Source: Ooceraea biroi (Eukaryota; Arthropoda; Insecta; Hymenoptera; Formicidae). Taken from it: 64,000 bases of DNA. A program made the position numbers and the translations under genes. The stretch covers positions 11,966,001-12,030,000 of the forward strand of contig NC_039515.1 in assembly GCF_003672135.1 (NCBI RefSeq), written 5' to 3'. The notes under the pieces are model-generated. The model was not told the DNA's origin, searched no databases, and was given only the letters and a program-made list of their open reading frames with translations. This document shows positions 12,986 to 24,976 of this stretch, in pieces. Every line of letters starts with the position of its first letter. Position 1 is the stretch's first letter.

Positions 12986-15900
12986 TGCTAGATTTTTCCT
13001 TGGGTTCTTTTACTTTAAAAAAAATCCCTTTCTAAGAGATACAATGAGTTCTATAATTTTTCTATTACCATCAAAATCTTTACGAAATGAGTTCTTCATT
13101 TTCTAGAAGCAATTACACAGTTTAACATTACGTGCAATGTCGGAAAATCTTTTTTGAATCATTCTAGTGAAATATTCCTCGCGCGAAATACCTCTTTCGC
13201 CTTTCGTCTGATATCCTCCGGGAGATGCCGACTGGCTGTCGTTGGCGTTGCCCTGGGAACCCCCTCAGAGCCGTATTTCCTTGGCAGGAAAGCTCGCGTT
13301 TTCGCCTCGCTTCCCAAATCCCGCCAGGAAAGTTTTCGCCGACTGTGTGTTTGAATGGATGTTGAAGTAGAAAGCGAGGGATAGTCCGAGGTATGTCCTG
13401 GTTTTGCAAGCCTTTCGAAAAATATGATTATAACGATAATTGCATCTGCTGACTGTAGCAGTTATCTTATTTATTTTCTTGTCGTGCACTTTACAATAAT
13501 TGTAATGAAAACCTGATCAAATCGCAATATATATAGTCACAGAGTATATAGCGTATTCGATATAATAGCATTTGTGTAATATGTAATAAAAAAGTAAAAA
13601 AATATGAGTAAACTAACGTTACGAAATATTTAATGAATGAATTTGAATTTTCTTTCGATTATTTATAACGTTATTTCACTGCTAGCTAGTTGCAAGAAGG
13701 GAGAAATTACACAATTATACAACCGTAAATTATACAATTGTACAATTATACAATTTATTATATGCTCTTTGACAGTGTATTTTATTATCATAGAGTACAT
13801 CATGAAAAATGCATCAAACGGTGTCTCTCTCAATTAGTAATGGTGAATTAAGATCTAACGTTCGTATAAATATAATACGTTTTATGTTGCAATTATATTG
13901 CAATAATGCAACACAGATTAATCCAAGACTCTACATGTATGATATTGACCTGCCGTTGCTTGAGCGTCCCATACCCATAATCCCGATCTTGGGGTCTCTT
14001 TCTTTCATATAAAGGACAAGGTTCAAAGTACGTACGTTTGCCAACGACGAGGAGCTTATTATCATTTGAAAAAGGCACATATTGAACCAAAGAAAAGAAA
14101 CTTTCGATGACTGAGATTTCAAAGACATTTTGAAACTTTATATATATAAAATTAAGTTTTTGAATCCTTTTGAGTCTCTAGTTTTTGCATGTACTCACAT
14201 TAATTTTTGAATTACGGAAACGTTATTGTAGCATCGATTTCTCACCAAGATATTATAGATAGTTATAGCTATGAACTGTTTGAGTAATAATGCTCTTTCT
14301 ACAAAAATAGAACTGTACTTTCATGAGCAATTATAATATAATATATTAAAAATACCGGAAGGCCGTGAAAACAGAAGAGTTTACTGGGAATAACCGTGTA
14401 TTGAGGAGGAGATAGGAAAGTGTTAATCCTACCAAGCAACTTTGCTGTAGGGAACTTGCACGCTCATGCCGAGAGGATTTCCATCCAATAAATTTGGAGC
14501 TTTGTATAAGCTTTCCACGCTTGAGTTTAAATCCCGGCGTTGGTGCGGGCTTAGGTGCAACCGTGTTGGGAATGTTATGTATCTGCAGTAGAGAGAACTC
14601 ACTTTTCTACTGTTGTTTGTTACAGTATGTTTACAAGTCGTATGAACGTAATTTAATAAAAGAAATCCAACTAACATTGCATTGAAATAATAATATCAAC
14701 GTTTTCGAAGATCGTAATTCCTTCGAAGCACCTTTCGAAGCGCCATAACAATTGAAACGATTTAACGTGGATCATAAATGTGAGAATCGTAGATTTCGCC
14801 GATATTTCGCGAATTCGAAAAATCTGCCGGCGAGCTATGATACTTTTTATCGCGCATAGCTATTTATAGGTATAGGCATACGTCTGGTCGTCACCCTCTC
14901 TTATGTGCAAATACCTGGAGCGAGACCAGGCGGAGGGAAAATTTTCGTGATCTCTTCGTGTACGGCTCCCTGGGCGCCCTTTCAGTCCGAGGTAGGTCTG
15001 GCCTGAAACGCGTAACACGCATTTTTATCAAACGTTACGAGCACCGGAACGAGCAGGATGAAAACCAATATCTTACCATCGCATGGGAATTCGCTCCAAT
15101 GCTGGCGTACTATTTCCCGTCTGGGTTCGATCCCTTGTTTACATACCTTTCGTAATCATGTGGCTTTTCATCGGCTTTCCCAGCGTCCAGACGTGTAAAA
15201 TGTGAGAATACAATCGCGCGGATAAATTTTCATATGAGAAATAGCGGAGCGTCGCATTAAGTCGAATACGTACGCGGAGACTGCGACGAACGAAATTGTG
15301 CAAAAAGAATCGACTATCCAAAACTTCGAGGAGTTTTTAAGGGAGCAATTTGTGTCGTTTATGATCCAATCCCCTTATTTTTTTTCCAGCGGGATTCGCT
15401 TCTCCCATTGCCGTGATGAGATTCAGGCCATAATAATCTAAACGGAAGACGGAAGTCATTTTGTCTGGTGTACCGATCATATAGCTGATCATTATCTTGT
15501 TCTTGATTGCAAACCCATCGAGGCACATCGTGGATTTCACGACGTGGATCCTCGTGCCGCCACGGCTTTTAGTTTTTACTACTTGTACGGCACTTCGTAA
15601 TAATCGCGCATAATGTTTCTTTATAAATGTGATGGTCATAATTTACTTTTATGATACGTTTTATCTCCAAGAGTGTATAACTACAATATCTATTTTCCTC
15701 GCAAAACTTGTTCCATTAAAATAAAAGAATAACAGAGTAAAAGTCAATACTGGTTTTGTGACTTTATACATATAATTGATATCACAGTGCCAATACGTAT
15801 GATGACAAATAAAGTTTTTAGGTTTTATATGTATAATATATATCTTTTTCTAAATTTAAGTGTCCCGTTCTTATTAAATTACAACAGGAGATATGACCGT

Positions 15901-16640
15901 TCTCGTGCTGACTAGCCTGGCTGAATTCCAGTAGGAATTTAATGAACTCAGTCGATCGGCATTCAAGGCGTTTCCTAATGAAGTCGATTTTATAGTCCCC
16001 ATTCGAAAAAAACGGAGCCAATTAATTGTCCAAGTCGTTTAAAACGCCTTCGTTGCGGCGTCTTTTATCTGAATTTGAACAGATATCTGCTTCATGCTAT
16101 AAACTAATTTTTAATTACTATAAATTATACAAATCTACTATTATAACAATCAATAATGTACTAAGCAATAAAAATATAATTGAAAAATTCATTCTGTATA
16201 AAACTGTGTAAAACGAAATTAATTTGATAATTAATTTAGAAAAGCAAATCGTTTGAGAAGTATTCTGAAAAATAACAAAGAATACTTGTCATCAATTAAA
16301 ATGGAGAACGTTGCGAAACGAGTTCGATGATATGGCGTAGCTGTGGAAACGTAAGTGTTGTTTGTGTATGAAGGAAATAACTGTGATATATAATTGAACT
16401 CGCTCGGGAGATTACGAATAACCTCTAGATCTAAGCAAGCGAATCAGGTAGGGGGTGCGGTTAGGGATACGGTCCGATAAACACAGCACTACTCTACTGG
16501 AAAACGCTTCTCGCGCCAATATATAGAGTATCTATGCGTAAGCTCGGTCATCTATAAAAAAACTCCATTCGAATGAAGACATCAACTCATGAAAAATTTG
16601 ATTTTGATTACTTGTTACTCTAAACAGCTTAGATTTATTA
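12986..16640. other. Non-coding stretch, nothing firmly identified
   Basis: The stretch contains AT-rich DNA, an imperfect tandem array of ACAATTATACA-like units around 13708-13757, and moderately GC-rich patches. A 100-codon minus-strand frame at 15337-15639 starts with ATG and reads through varied, non-repetitive residues, but no family was recognised and no splice structure could be supported. It is left uncalled. Confidence 0.45.
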
Positions 16641-16714
16641 AGTCATTAGCAAATTAAGTAATCCGGATCGCGTCTAGACGGCAATGACTCAATCTAAACA
16701 CATAACTTGTCATA

Positions 16715-17982
16715 TTGTTCGGAAAGTTCGTGCGGTTTTTTAAGAGATGGCGTTAAAACATTTCTATCTATGTCGTGAGTGACTTTTAGCTATAATATAC
16801 ATATATACATATTCTGAAAGAGAACATTTCAACGCGTCATTTACGAATAAGAACATTTGGATTGAGTTTTTTGATCGATTGAGTTTTGTTAATTTCACAT
16901 TACTTTAAAAATGGAAGAAAATAAGATGCATTTTCGACACATTATGTTATTTTATTTCAAAAAAGGCAAGGACTGCCGTTCAGATAACAAAAAAGATTTG
17001 TGCTGTTTGCGGAAGTGATGCAGTAGCTGAAAGAACTGTTCAAAATTTGCTCGCTTTAAACATGGTGATTTTAAGGTTGAAGACCGAAAACGCCTTCAGC
17101 GTTAGATGACGACCAAATTGCAGCATTAATTGAAAGTAATCCACGCTAAATAACGCGAGACATCGCGGAGATACTCCATATATCTAATTCGACCGTTGCA
17201 CAGCATCTTGGAACACTTGGCTATGTGAATCGATATTTGGATGCCTCACAATTTGATCGAAAAAGATTTAATCAATCGCATTTCCATCTGCGATTCGCTC
17301 CTCAAACGCAACGAAAACGAACTATTTTTCAAACGGATGATTACGGGCGATGAAGAATGGATTGTACACAATAACGTAGAGCGTAAAAGATCATGGCGCA
17401 AACAAGATGAAGCACCGTTAATCACTCTAAAGACTGGTCCGCATCCTAAGCAAGTCATGCTGTGTATCTGGTGGGACTGGAAGGGCATCGTTTATTTTGA
17501 GCTTCTTCCACAAGAAGTTGGACAAATACTGTGCCCAATTAGACCATTTGAAGGCAGCGATCAACGAAAAGCGTCCCGAATTGGTCAATCGGAAAGGCGT
17601 CATCTTTCACCACGATAATGCCAGACTTCATGTCACTTTGCGGACTCAGCAAAAATTGCCGTAGCTTGGATCGGATGTTCTACCGCACCCGTCTTATTCA
17701 CTCGACTTAGCACCCTCTGATTTACCACTTGTTTCAAAGCCAACAAAATTCCTTGAATGATAAAAACTCATCTTTGGAGGGCTGCAAAAATCACCTTCTG
17801 TAGTTCATCCCTCAGAAAAATGATGACTTTTGGAAATCCGGAATCATGAAACTTCCTCAAAGATGGCAAATGGTAGTGGAACAAAATGGCACATATGTGG
17901 TTGATTAAATATATATATGAATATGTAAAAAATGTCTTTGAATTTTACTTACAAAACTACACGAATTTTCCGAACAACCCAA
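16715..17982 (+). mobile_element. Decayed mariner element (D34D type)
   Basis: The right end carries the 31-bp TIR type of the mariner at 30821 (CCGAACAACCCAA at the terminus). The left end begins TTGTTCGGAAAGTTCGTGCG and appears to lack the outermost TTGGGT. TA precedes the left end (16713-16714). Just inside the left TIR, AGATGGCGTT also matches the inside of the 32106 end of the other copy. The element is about 1.27 kb, a normal mariner length, and its transposase frame is destroyed. Confidence 0.9.
16911..17908 (+). pseudogene. mariner transposase pseudogene
   Basis: The frame starts at ATG with MEENKMHFRHIMLFYFKKGK, equivalent to the start of the transposase at 31922, and ends with a QNGTYVVD-stop tail. 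The best-preserved part (17241-17618) holds PHNL, the ICDSLLKRNE stretch, the first catalytic Asp in TGDEEW, and WWDWKG. Frame then changes. The second Asp (DNARLH) and third Asp (SLDLAPSD) can still be read further on in other frames. Several frameshifts and stops make it non-functional. Family knowledge: mariner transposases are about 345 residues with paired HTH motifs and a D,D34D catalytic core. Confidence 0.9.
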
Positions 17983-18612
17983 TCTATTAATTTTATAGCA
18001 GGACAAGCAATCTTTAAACAACAAAAAACAAAATTCCTCAAAACATCGTTACATTGAGTTGTATCGTCATTTAGACGCAACCCGGAGTATTTAGTTAATG
18101 ATCTAATGTTTTAAAGTTCACAGATTTATTTCATAAAGCCATAGGAAATTTAGCTGATTTGTTCCATTGCCAGAATTCGTCTGTAATTTTCAATCATGTC
18201 TTTAATTTTGTTAAGCGTGTAGTGTATGTCGCATTAAATTTTTGTTAGTAATATATTTTCAAATATATTGTTTTATAATAAATAATAGATAAAGTAAACG
18301 CATTCTGTACATTCGCATCTAAATACGCATATTTTTGCGATATTTCACAGCACTATGTTACCTCGGGACAGATACATGAGGATCCCTCACGAGACAGATC
18401 AAATGACCCATTTGGTTTTAGTGGCGCGATATAATCGACATGTAACCGCCTTTGGTAGCAACATCGGCATGAGGCAATATCAAATGCGAAACGTAAAAAA
18501 TCTTGCCGTAGGGCAGGCAGTCATCCGCGATGCATAGCAAGATTAAAGCACGTAATCGAAGTACCGTATCATCTCATGATTATTCGCACACATTAGGAGC
18601 TAATCCAACGCG

Positions 18613-18710
18613 TCGGCTTTTGTACTTTTATATCTTCGTATTTTTATTATATTTCATATTTTATTATATTTTTATTACATATATTTATTATATTTTGTAT
18701 CTCTTTGTAT
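18613..18710. repeat. AT-rich TATTTTTATTA-like tract
   Basis: This is an imperfect array of TTTTTATTATATTT-type units directly upstream of the MITE at 18711. It looks like simple-sequence expansion. No coding or structural feature is supported. Confidence 0.5.
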
Positions 18711-18928
18711 TTTTATTAAATCAAGTAATACAGGTCGCGTCTAGATAGCGGCGAATCAAACTAAACGCATACTTATGACAGCATAATATAGCTTGTCGTT
18801 AATTTTATAGCAATTAATTAATTTTATAGCAGAATACACGACTTTTAAAAAACAAAAAAACAGAATTCTTTAAAATCATCACAATATTTGTATCACTAGA
18901 CATGACCCGAATTACTTGCTTAATGATC
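18711..18928 (+). mobile_element. AAGTAATCCGG MITE, copy 2
   Basis: The left end contains CAAGTAATACAGGTCGCGTC and the right end AGACATGACCCGAATTACTT then GCTTAATGATC, followed by TA. The interior matches the other family members (ACTTATGACAG, AGCTTGTCG, TAATTTTATAGCA, AAAAAACAAAAAAACAGAAT). It is about 218 bp and non-coding. It lies about 600 bp from copy 1 in the same orientation. Confidence 0.85.
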
Positions 18929-20687
18929 TAATATTATATTTTAGGCATCTATTATGCTGATATTATAGAGGCAAATCAAAATAAAAATTGTTAAGTGATC
19001 GAATAAGTATAAATTAGTGTATAAAATTAGTAATTCTAGAATTAGCAATTATCAAAGATTATCGAGAAGACGATACCAATTCTTAGACATATCTCAGATC
19101 AATGAATGCATTGTTGAATGCTATACATGTGGATACGCATAATGCATGTACAGATTTTATTATGCAACTTTCACTTGCCTCCCCGTGCAGAAAGGTTCGT
19201 GCGTCTAACTTTGCGTCAGTGTCTAGAAGACAAGGCGAGATCGACCGACGGCAGTGTAAGAGCATCTGGGACCATATCCAACGTTTTCGGATAGTATGGT
19301 CGGGGTAGATTAGTGGAGGTGGAACACGTGTTCGATGCTCAGGGCGGACTCCACGTCGTTGGATTACTACTGGGTGGTAGAAAAATAACAAGCCGTGCAC
19401 TGGATGGAGTACGTAAGACGTCGTTATGCACATCCGGCGCCACTACTGGATCCGAATCTGAACTCACGAGTTTCAACATCCCTCGCCAGGCACATTCCAT
19501 CTTCCTTATATAAGTGACTGCGAGGACATCTTGTAAAAACGCCTAAATCACTTTTACTGGGATATTAAGGTGCCTTACGATGCAGATTCTCATTTATTCC
19601 GCGCCCAACTACCTTCCTGGCAACGCACCAAATTGAAAAGCGCAGATGCAAAGTTTCCCCAGCTCGAGCAGACCTGGCCCGTACTCGCAAGTTACGAAGG
19701 AATATGTATTACGGTGAAGTAATCCAATCCCGGTAAACGTTACCGCGGGTTTCCATTGATTCATCGAACAATCTGCGAGAGAGCACTTCCGCTCGGAACG
19801 ATCGGCAGGATTAGATGATTTTGAGCCGTTTCAATTTGGAAAAGTGTAGAAAGCACGAACTAAATTAGTTTTTCGCTCTTTTATTTAACGCATATTGCGT
19901 CCGACCAGTCAGGATTTTCCTTTTACGTAATACATAAGTGGGAGTTTACAATTTTGTTCTCATCTTTCTCAATTTAATATAATAATATAGAAGATTTAGT
20001 GTGGGAAAATGGAAGGATATAAAATATTTTACTTACTTGATATAGAAAATTAAAAATTTATGATAATATTTAATTATAAAATTATTACAATTAAAAACTT
20101 TTTTATGTATGAATGTGGTCTATGTTCACATTAATAATAAGAATAATTTTAATTCGAATATATAGTAAATGATAAAATATGGGAAACCACAAAAAAGTTC
20201 GAATTTGTGCATAGTTTTTAGTTTGATGCTGTCACGAATAAAAAAATGCATTCGATATATTTTTCTTTGTCATTCCTCTTCATCTTTTTCATCATCGCAG
20301 GTTTAGTCATCTTGCAGCGGTGGTCTCTTAAGAACAGTGAGTGATATAGTGGACCACCATTAATACAAGTGGAAAGTTAGAGGGTCAAGGGGATCTTTAC
20401 GGTAGTAGCAAAGAGCTAGCAGCGAGTAGAGGTGAATTTATAATGAAAACTGCGGAGCTAGACTTAGATTTGTGAAGGTCTTGCAGCCCACCTAATCTTG
20501 CCAGATAGTCGAGGAGGCAGTTCAAGTTCAAAGAACCGGCAATTCGCTAGGGTATTAACTGATCAGCGTGAAGCGGGCAGATGGGGCAACAACGAATCCC
20601 ATTGCCACATGATATATAATAGTCGTGCTAAAATTTCTTATCTTTTTTAGCTTTTTCCTTTTTTTACACTCTATGTGATATAATTCA
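18929..20687. other. Non-coding stretch between two MITE copies
   Basis: No gene or repeat was recognised. Open frames at 19083-19433 (minus) and 19102-19308 (plus) overlap each other and are unrecognised. The sequence is moderately GC-rich to about 19850, then AT-rich, with a further GC-richer patch at 20300-20620. Confidence 0.45.
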
Positions 20688-20872
20688 ATTCATTAACTAA
20701 GTAATCCGGGTCGCGTCTGGCAATATAAATATTGTTTTAGAGAATTTTTGGAGAATTTTTTTTAAAGGTTTACCTATCCTGCTAAAATTAATATACGACA
20801 AGCTATCATAAATATCTGCTTAGTTTGATTCATCGCCATCTAGACGTGACCCGGATTACTTAGTTAATGATT
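20688..20872 (-). mobile_element. AAGTAATCCGG MITE, copy 3
   Basis: The left end reads CATTAACTAAGTAATCCGGG and the right end ACGTGACCCGGATTACTTAG then TTAATGAT; TA follows the right end. The interior (TATCCTGCTAAAATTAATAT and AGTTTGATTCATCGCCATC) is the reverse complement of the interior of copies 1, 2 and 4, so this copy is inverted. At about 185 bp it is shorter than its relatives by a small internal deletion near the left arm. Confidence 0.85.
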
Positions 20873-22361
20873 TAATAATTCCATCAACGAAGTCGCAAAT
20901 AACAAGCAATTACTCACACTCATTGCATTTTATTTTTTTTATTCTATAGATAACCCGATATATGTAGCTGCTGACATGTAACGAGCGAGTTTCAAAAACC
21001 ATGTATGTTATCCGGATATAAATTTGTATCCGACAGATACATTTAGATCTGCAACTTTAATATGGATACATCTTAATTAGTCCGTAATGTAAGGCATAGA
21101 GGGATGGAAGGCAATTTAACGAGACGTTTCGTGGTCAATGACTGCTTGGCACGCACGCGAAATCTAAAACGGGAAATTGGTTAATAAAATCACTCTGTAA
21201 CATGATATATGATTATAGTACGGGAAAGGAGAATTATAATTGCCGATCTACTAAATTAATAACGGAGAAATTTAGAGGATTTTCGTATATTGAGAATAAT
21301 TTTGTATAAATTCAATAATAGGTAGACTCAACAATGTCAAATTAAACAAACAAAGACCCAGCTTTGCTCACCAGCCGTTTTTCTTTGTTTGTTTAATTTT
21401 ATATAAATTCTATTAAAAAGACATTTAATAAAAGTAAGGCACCTTGAATGAAACAGGACAAATTAAAATATATCTGAGCTTAGATAATTTTATAATTAAA
21501 TTGACTTATTCTTTTATAAACAATGAAAGAAATGATGCAAATATTTATCGTCCAAAATCATGTTTCCTCCATTTGTAAGTAACTTGTCCCTATCATAAAG
21601 AGCCGCTCATGATAGTATCGCAAAATGTTAGCAAAGCGGAAGGCGTTTGTCTTCATCTTTTCTCGAGAGTCGCACGAGCTGCATGTCGGGCAACATACAT
21701 AAATCGTATTTCATTGCGGAACGTAAATGTGCACGCGCAGTGTGCACATTGCCCGTGAGAAGAGAAAGAGAGAGAGAAAGAGGAAGAGAATAAGCAAAAG
21801 AGACTGAGAGATGCGAATACGAGCACAGAGTCTCCGTAGCGCATCAGCATTCAAAGTGCTCGGTAGAAGGAGGATGGGACTCTTCAGGGCAGAAGAGGAA
21901 CAAAAACCTCCCGAGAGAGTAGGATGTTGCATTAATATTTATACGCGAAAAGAGGGGCTGTTGTGCGGAAGGGCGAGAGAGGACGAGGTCGGGGATAGGA
22001 GAGGGAGGGCGAAATGAAATGCAAATGCCTTAACGAGCCACTGAGGGACTACTGGGGCACATCCTAGTCTCGGTCACGAATGTACCTGCCTCTCATCAAC
22101 ACTTGCGTTATAATATGCTACAACTGGTCCTTTTCGTTTTCCGCACACATACACGTCGATTCTTTATCTGTCTCTATATGCGTTTTTTTCGAAAATTCTT
22201 TTCGCGGTATCAGCTTAATTTCATATTATAATTTGCACACGTATAATGCATGGAAGAAGATTAATGACAAGAATGATGGTTTCCCGTATAATAGCGCTCT
22301 ATGTCTGCCCGTTTCCCTGTCGGGAGTACAATGAGGGAGAACGGCCGAGAAGACGGTTATA
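20873..22361. other. Non-coding stretch with a hairpin
   Basis: Apart from the hairpin at 21339-21399, no gene or repeat was identified. The 21650-22020 segment is GC- and GA-richer, with overlapping unrecognised frames on both strands. Confidence 0.45.
21339..21399. repeat. 18-bp perfect stem hairpin
   Basis: Arm AAATTAAACAAACAAAGA (21339-21356) is the exact inverse of TCTTTGTTTGTTTAATTT (21382-21399), with a 25-nt loop that is GC-richer than the arms. The total of 61 nt is in the size range of an insect pre-miRNA. The arms match no miRNA I recognise. Confidence 0.7.
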
Positions 22362-22782
22362 CAGGGTGTTTCCTAAGTAAGTAGACAAACTGAAGGAGGA
22401 TATTCCTTGGCTTATTTTAAGAAGAAAAGGTCATATAAACATATGTCCTAAACTGCTTTGTTTTCCAAAAAAAGTACAGCACTGCAGTATCATGGCTGCA
22501 GGTGGACATTTTCAGCAGTTACTGTGATGTTATTATTTTTCTCTTTAGTTACTATTTTCTTTTTCGTTATAATTTTTCTTTTTGGTTACTATTGCTTTTC
22601 ATTTGTTTCATTTGCAATAACACGAACTGTTCTATAATAAACGAAAAGTGAACGAAAACAGTGATGTACTTTTTTTTGGAAAACAAAGCAGTTTAGGACA
22701 TATGTTTATATGACCTTTTCTTCTTAAAATAAGCCAAGGAATATCCTCCTTAAGTTTGTCTACTTACTTAGGAAACACCCTG
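22362..22782. mobile_element. 421-bp hairpin MITE with CAGGGTGTTTCC ends
   Basis: Terminal inverted repeats of about 117 bp (22362-22478 and 22665-22782) differ at about one base plus one A-run length change. The ends begin CAGGGTGTTTCCTAAGTAAG, and TA flanks both sides (22360-22361, 22783-22784). The centre of about 186 bp is T-rich on the plus strand and non-coding. TA flanks and CAGGGTGT termini suggest a non-autonomous Tc1/mariner-superfamily element. Near-identity of the arms indicates a young insertion. Confidence 0.85.
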
Positions 22783-22784
22783 TA

Positions 22785-24787
22785 TATCATGATTACGACC
22801 GAGAAAGCTTTATTCGTATCTAAATACGGGACTAGATCTTCATTACGAGGGGAAACGAATCCTACAACCTCCAGCGCTCATTGACGATAAACAATGTATG
22901 TGTGTGTGGCTACGAGAGTTATATTCAATTGTAACTTGATATTCCACATATTTATTATAATTATCTACATGTACCAATCTATCTTTCTGGAAAATAGTTT
23001 TCACCAATGTCATAAGAGAAAATTCTATATTATTTTCTATTATTAAAAAATGATTAAATTATAATATTATTAATAATATTATTTGTATATTATTAAAAAT
23101 TATTAAAAAATGATCAAGTTCTAATTCTCTTTTATAATAATTTCTATACGGCTTAATCGTAGAACCATCAATGCGGGTCTAAGTTTCAAAGATTGATGTC
23201 TTATCATCGGACAGCATTAATCCTGCCAGCACGTGTTCAACTCATCCAATTAAGGCATGATGTAGTAGCAGAACATTCGGTCCATTTAAATATGCAATGC
23301 TTGGCTGCATAGGTGCTGCCTGCATATCTAAGATCTTCCACCGGGCGAAAACCACGGAATAGAAGATGGTAGAGAAGAGAAAAAAAACCAGAAAGAAAGT
23401 AAGATGGAAGCGGATGTATGTCGGGCACGTAGCCGCGGGGATTGCCTCGATGTGCCATAGAGGCAATCATGCCGGCAATGCAGAGGCCCATCTCACCGCG
23501 TTACCGTCCTGCATATAGCTACCTCCGAGCTATTCCGTATATATTTACTGTCTCCGTGCTTCCACAAACCGTCTTTCCTCTACCGCTCTCTCGTTCTTAC
23601 TCGCCATTACGCTCTCTACTTCTCTGTTTCTCTCAGCACGCTTTTACAAGAAAATTCCTGAGATACGGCACATATTGTTGGTCACAAATTTCATCAATGG
23701 CCGATGTCCGCAATTTATTGAGTTATTATTAGGGCTGTCATTTTTGTTTTAAAAGCAAGATTTTTGTGAGACTTTATACATCAGTATTAAAATATGTTGT
23801 ATGAAGGAATATATTAATAACACCTTTGCAATATTATATCTAGCACATCGCATTAGATTTGATTAGTACCTTGCATTAATACTCAAATAGGAGAATAACA
23901 ACAGAAGACACATAATGACATCTATGGGTTAAAAATGAACATTATTATGTCTTCTTCTAACATTAGTCTACTCGGATATTGTATACTGGCAGGCTAGTAA
24001 TTTTTGCGATACATGTGTAAATCCTTTTTTTCGAATTGTACAAATATATGCGAGTAGATTCTAGAAGTTCCAATCTTTCTATGACGCATCTTTCTATGAC
24101 GATAATTCTCAAAGAATTCAAGAGAGATTATAATTCATATATCATCGATACGGAGAGCCTGCTAAAGTTTCGTGAGTCAAATTGAAGGAGTTTCAATATA
24201 GCCCACCCTTTCGCAGAACCAGAGGATTTAGAAGACTGGTATTAGTAAGTCGCGAGGGTGATTCCAACCAGGCTCTATAGCAAAAGCTGGCGGCACGAGG
24301 CGGCGGTAGCTCACCAGCGTTTCATTAGCGGAAGATGCTTCCCGGAGATGGTGGGGCAGAGAGCGAGCTGCTTGCCTGCTTCGAACTGGAAGAAGAAGGC
24401 GGAACGTGGTGGATAGAAGCGGGAAAGCCAGATTAGAATCCTTGTGCATCGTTGGCAACGCATATATCGAACAATAACTCAGGACCGGCGCATATATCTT
24501 TCTTTATTGCTTTCTCTTGTCCATCTGATACTTCGAGTAGGACGAATAAGTCATTAGAACATTATAATGCGTACATTAAGGGATGCTTTTCCCTTTCCAA
24601 TCAATTTAACATCTTTGTGTACTCAATCCGGCACAAAGAAGAATATTGGTGAATAAAAAGAGAAGTTCTTAGATACCTAACGATTTTTATTTATTTTTGA
24701 GCAAATATGTTATTCATTTCGATACAGATTTTTCTCGTTAAATTCAGTTTATTGTTAAGCGTACTTGACTCCTTGAAAGTGCATATA
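22785..24787. other. Non-coding stretch
   Basis: No gene was identified. The segment 23200-23700 is GC-richer, with overlapping unrecognised frames on both strands (23237-23491 minus, 23442-23732 plus). A small hairpin with 9-bp arms GATTGCCTC/GAGGCAATC lies at 23440-23468. A short tandem CTTTCTATGACG pair lies near 24076-24102. Confidence 0.45.
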
Positions 24788-24789
24788 TA

Positions 24790-24940
24790 CAGGGTGTCCC
24801 GGGTTTTAACCGACAAACTGCGGAAGCATATTCTACTAGTGGAAATAAGAAAAAATTCTTATATCGAGTTTGCTTAGAAATGCTTTATTACAAAGTTATA
24901 AACCAATATTGAAAAGAAATATGAGATAAGTAACAACGGA
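24790..24940. repeat. 151-bp terminal inverted repeat, left end
   Basis: The repeat matches 26212-26362 in inverted orientation, with mismatches near the outer end (ACAAACTGCGGA against ACAACCTGCGGG) and one near the inner end (ATGAGAT against ATCAGAT). It ends at AACAACGGA, immediately before a T-run. Confidence 0.93.
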
Positions 24941-24976
24941 TTTTTTCACAAAAATAAAAATTATCTACGCAATGAG

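Larger units (their letters stand above)
16641..18103 (+). mobile_element. AAGTAATCCGG MITE, copy 1, split by a mariner
   Basis: The left end reads TTAAGTAATCCGGATCGCG and the right end carries the inverted counterpart GACGCAACCCGGAGTATTTA followed by GTTAATGATC. TA dinucleotides flank both ends (16639-16640, 18104-18105). Removing the inserted mariner (16715-17982) leaves about 195 bp. That remainder matches the intact copies in internal landmarks (TAATTTTATAGCAGGA and the downstream AAACAACAAAAAACA), so this is one MITE interrupted by a later insertion. It lies in the same orientation as the copies at 18711 and 52603. Confidence 0.8.

Noticed and set aside
15118..15140. GGGTTCGATCCC resembling a tRNA B box
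   Set aside because: No A box, anticodon arm or acceptor stem can be folded around it, and the T-stem is imperfect.
15337..15639. 100-codon minus-strand frame
   Set aside because: Residue use looks varied, but there is no recognised family, no splice sites or neighbours in support, and such a frame is expected by chance in 64 kb.
23440..23468. GATTGCCTC/GAGGCAATC hairpin as a small RNA gene
   Set aside because: A stem of only 9 bp without extension is too short for a pre-miRNA.
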